From Candidatus Izemoplasma sp. (GTDB taxonomy: Bacteria > Bacillota_I > Bacilli_A > Izemoplasmatales > Izemoplasmataceae): 8,863 nucleotides of DNA. The stretch is from the NCBI GenBank assembly GCA_007132145.1, contig SLPE01000111.1, forward strand, positions 1 through 8,863, written 5' to 3'. The stretch's first letter is position 1; each line of letters begins with the position of its first letter. Of the stretch, positions 7,121-8,863 are shown one piece after another. The notes below the pieces were generated by a model, which did not search any database, was not told the DNA's origin, and worked only from the letters and a program-made list of their open reading frames with translations. The translations under genes and the position numbers were made by a program.

Positions 7121-7589
7121 ATTTCACGTCCTTGATCTTGATGGTGATCTTCTTGTCGTTGTCGATCTTTATCGTCAACGTCTCGCCTTTCTTGCGGCCG
7201 ATGACCGCTTTCCCGATCGGCGATTCGTTCGACAGTTTCTTGTTCGCGGGGTCGGCTTCAAGCGTCCCGACGAGGGTGTACGCTTCTTCGGGTCGTCCGT
7301 TGATTTCCAACGTGACGCGTTTACCGATATTGACTCTGTTGGACGTGTCGCCCTTGATCAACTCGGCATGTTTGAGGATGTTTTCGAGTTCTTTGATCCG
7401 TTTCTCGATCTGCGCTTGTTCTTCGCGGGCGGAATCGTAGTCGGCATTTTCCGTCAAATCCCCTTGCGAGCGGGCTTCTTTGAGCGCTTCGAGATTGCGT
7501 TCCCTATCGACGGTCTTGAGCTTGTGAAGTTCGTCCTTGAGTTTCTGGATGCCCTTTTCCGTCAATTTGTACGTTTCGTTGTTTTCCAT
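7119..7589 (-). CDS. greA: Transcription elongation factor GreA
   Basis: Enters the RNA polymerase secondary channel and stimulates cleavage of backtracked RNA, rescuing stalled polymerase. The 156 residues match the family's usual length of about 158. An N-terminal coiled coil (about 8-77) carries the tip motif GDLTENADY, with D44 and E47 as the acidic catalytic residues. A C-terminal FKBP-like domain (about 85-156) contains LVGTLEADP and SPIGKAVIGRKKG. The start is set by AGGAGG 7 nt upstream of the ATG at 7589; an open frame continues upstream to 7760 but runs through the promoter and the U32 gene and has no homology-like content. Transcription probably begins just upstream at its own promoter and ends at a hairpin touching the stop codon. 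The order U32-greA-mtnN resembles the yrrO-udk-greA...mtnN region of B. subtilis, without udk. Confidence 0.97.
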   Translation of the reverse strand: MENNETYKLTEKGIQKLKDELHKLKTVDRERNLEALKEARSQGDLTENADYDSAREEQAQIEKRIKELENILKHAELIKGDTSNRVNIGKRVTLEINGRPEEAYTLVGTLEADPANKKLSNESPIGKAVIGRKKGETLTIKIDNDKKITIKIKDVK

Positions 7590-7624
7590 GTGCAGCCTCC
7601 TGTGATTCGTGTACTGTGATAGAT

Positions 7625-7653
7625 ATTCTACCATGTTTGCGGCGCTTGGGCAA
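7625..7653 (-). promoter_or_regulatory. Predicted sigma-A-type promoter for greA
   Basis: In the 77-nt gap after the U32 gene the minus strand has TTGCCC (7653-7648), a 17-nt spacer, then TAGAAT (7630-7625) preceded by TGG, an extended -10. A perfect TTGACA lies just upstream (7660-7655) but is 24 nt from the -10, too far for normal use. Transcription would start near 7618 and give a leader of about 30 nt. Predicted by consensus only. Confidence 0.6.
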
Positions 7654-7666
7654 CTGTCAATAACGC

Positions 7667-8830
7667 TTATCGGCGCCGGATGATGTCGAGACGTGATAGT
7701 GGTGTCGGGACATGCATCTCGAGTCGTTGTCGGGGATGCCTGGCCACCTCGATGGCGCACCCTTCTTCATCGCGCATGTCCGGCACGGTGAAGAACGCTT
7801 TCTCGCCATGGTGTCTGAAGACTTCGAGCACGTCGCCGCGGGCGAACCGGTTGCGCTGTTCGATCAAGGTCCGACCCGTCTCGGCGTCGTGTTCGAGGAC
7901 GATGCCGAGAAAGTGGGGGTCGAACGGAGTCGGGCGGCCGTCGAGCAAGTCGTCTTTCGTCGGCATGCCTCGATAGAAATGCTCACTCGCCGCGCGGTTC
8001 GTCGCGAGGTCGAGTTCACGCTCGATCGCGGCGAGGTCGGGCGGCCTCCCATCGACGATGTCGTCGATCAAGGTCCGGTAGCTCTTGACGACGCTCGCGA
8101 CGTAATGAACGCTCTTCATCCGCCCTTCGATTTTCAAAGAATCGATGCCCAAAGCGATCAACTCACGGATGTAGGATGAAGCGTTGAGTTCCTTCGCGCC
8201 GAGGGCGAAAGGCGCATCGTCGGGTTCCATGTGGTAGCGCCAGCGACAAGCGTGCGCGCAACCGCCACGGTTTCCGTCACGACCGGTCATGTTCATCGAC
8301 AAGGCGCATCGTCCTGAATACGACACGCACATACCGCCGTGAATGAAGACTTCAAGGGGCGTTTCGGTCGCGGCACGCAAGACCGTGAGTTCTTCGAGTG
8401 TCGTTTCGCGGGCGAGAATGACGCGTTTTACGCCTTGTTTGCGCCAGAAAGCAACGGCCGCGGAGTTGGTGATGGATTGTTGGGTGGACACATGGATCGG
8501 ACGTCCCGTGAGTTTTTGGATGCGTTTCATGACCGATGGCGACGTGCAGATGAACGCATCGACGCCGTAAGCGTCCAAGTTTCGGATGTAATCGTCCAAG
8601 CCGCGGAAATCGTCGGGATGCAACACGGCGTTGAGCGTGATGTAGAGTTTCTTTCCGTATTGGCGGGCGAGCGCGACCGCCTCGCGCATCGCGGCATCGT
8701 CGAAAGCCGAGGCCCGGGCGCGCAAAGAGTGGACGCGTCCACCGATATAGGCGGCGTCGGCGCCGTAAGCGTAGGCCATTTCCAGTTTTTCCAGATCTCC
8801 GGCCGGAGCGAGCAGTTCGGGTCTATTCAT
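7667..8830 (-). CDS. trhP: U32 family protein, YrrO/TrhP-like tRNA uridine hydroxylation enzyme
   Basis: Labelled peptidase U32, but characterised relatives (E. coli TrhP/YegQ, B. subtilis YrrN-YrrO) are required for 5-hydroxyuridine at tRNA wobble position 34. The 387 residues start MNRPELLAPAGDLEKL with GADAAYIGG, as in the family. The U32 signature is EVFIHGGMCVSYSGRCALS (160-178), with probable Fe-S ligands C168, C175, C191 and C195 (GGCAHACRW). It continues with SLKIEGRMKSVHYVA (231-245) and a C-terminal domain (LGIVLEHD, EQRNRFARGDVLEVF, EVARHP) typical of the longer YrrO type. I chose ATG at 8830 because GGGGTG lies 6 nt upstream; a GTG at 8839 would add three residues but has no usable site. 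A second U32 protein (YrrN) and the methyltransferase TrmR would be expected upstream, outside the window. RlhA-type rRNA hydroxylation is a less likely alternative. Confidence 0.92.
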   Translation of the reverse strand: MNRPELLAPAGDLEKLEMAYAYGADAAYIGGRVHSLRARASAFDDAAMREAVALARQYGKKLYITLNAVLHPDDFRGLDDYIRNLDAYGVDAFICTSPSVMKRIQKLTGRPIHVSTQQSITNSAAVAFWRKQGVKRVILARETTLEELTVLRAATETPLEVFIHGGMCVSYSGRCALSMNMTGRDGNRGGCAHACRWRYHMEPDDAPFALGAKELNASSYIRELIALGIDSLKIEGRMKSVHYVASVVKSYRTLIDDIVDGRPPDLAAIERELDLATNRAASEHFYRGMPTKDDLLDGRPTPFDPHFLGIVLEHDAETGRTLIEQRNRFARGDVLEVFRHHGEKAFFTVPDMRDEEGCAIEVARHPRQRLEMHVPTPLSRLDIIRRR

Positions 8831-8863
8831 CGTCTTCACCCCGGTCGCGTCGATCGTAAAATC
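8823..8863 (-). CDS. Possible 3' end of an upstream gene (very short fragment)
   Basis: The minus strand at the right edge has an open frame ending FYDRRDRGEDDE and a TAG stop that overlaps the U32 start by 8 nt, in the style of the other overlaps in this window. A second frame (ending STRPG with TGA at 8838-8836) is equally open, so the reading is uncertain. With 41 nt no function can be assigned; a trmR or yrrN relative would fit the neighbourhood. Confidence 0.25.
   Translation of the reverse strand, partial: FYDRRDRGEDDE

Noticed and set aside
6813..7619. 268-codon plus-strand open frame antisense to greA and the mtnN start
   Set aside because: It lies opposite two clear genes, has no recognisable domain, and arises from GC-rich codon use leaving antisense frames open.
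7631..7680. GGCGC/GCGCC inverted repeat near the U32 stop codon as a terminator
   Set aside because: The loop is about 27 nt or longer and no T run follows; it overlaps the greA promoter region.
7590..7760. Upstream extension of greA by 57 codons
   Set aside because: It would run through the promoter and the U32 coding end, while AGGAGG before 7589 and the family length support the short form.

Overview
The window is a run of chromosomal housekeeping genes, all on the minus strand, so gene order reads from high to low coordinates. The gene set and order (U32 protease/greA, then yqeG-yqeH-yqeK-rsfS-yqeM-comEA-comEC) are typical of Bacillota (Firmicutes). Base composition is GC-rich by eye, with many TCG, GAC, GTC and CGC codons. 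That argues against a low-GC Bacillus, Mycoplasma or Acholeplasma and suggests an uncultured or GC-rich member of the Bacilli/Erysipelotrichia-like lineages; I cannot place it further. TGA is used as a stop and TGG for Trp, so the standard bacterial code applies.

Layout, in transcription order. (1) 8830-7667: a U32-family protein of the YrrO/TrhP type (tRNA wobble-uridine hydroxylation), perhaps overlapping the tail of an upstream gene at the right edge. (2) A 77-nt gap with a recognisable promoter, then greA (7589-7119) closed by an intrinsic terminator that starts inside its stop codon. (3) 7072-2460: seven tightly packed genes, mtnN, ygjP-like metalloprotease, yqeG, yqeH, yqeK, rsfS, yqeM, every junction overlapping (4, 4, 14, 28, 4 and 7 nt). 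(4) A 42-nt gap filled by a terminator-like hairpin whose 3' arm also carries the comEA ribosome-binding site. (5) comEA (2417-1860) and comEC (from 1891 off the left edge), overlapping by 32 nt. There is no gene-free stretch over 300 nt.

Functionally the central block combines ribosome assembly and silencing (YqeH for the 30S subunit, RsfS on the 50S subunit), nucleotide or signal hydrolases (YqeG, YqeK), methyl-cycle recycling (MtnN) and a small-molecule or RNA methyltransferase (YqeM). The last two genes are DNA-uptake machinery: ComEA binds DNA outside the membrane and ComEC is the translocation channel. Compared with the Bacillus subtilis yqe-com order, aroE, yhbY, nadD, comER and comEB are missing here. 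mtnN and a YgjP-like peptidase precede yqeG, joining two neighbourhoods that are separate in B. subtilis.

I see no undescribed system, mobile element, CRISPR array or RNA gene. The most interesting points are the overlap of terminator and Shine-Dalgarno sequence before comEA, the absence of nadD between yqeH and yqeK, and divergent G motifs in YqeH.
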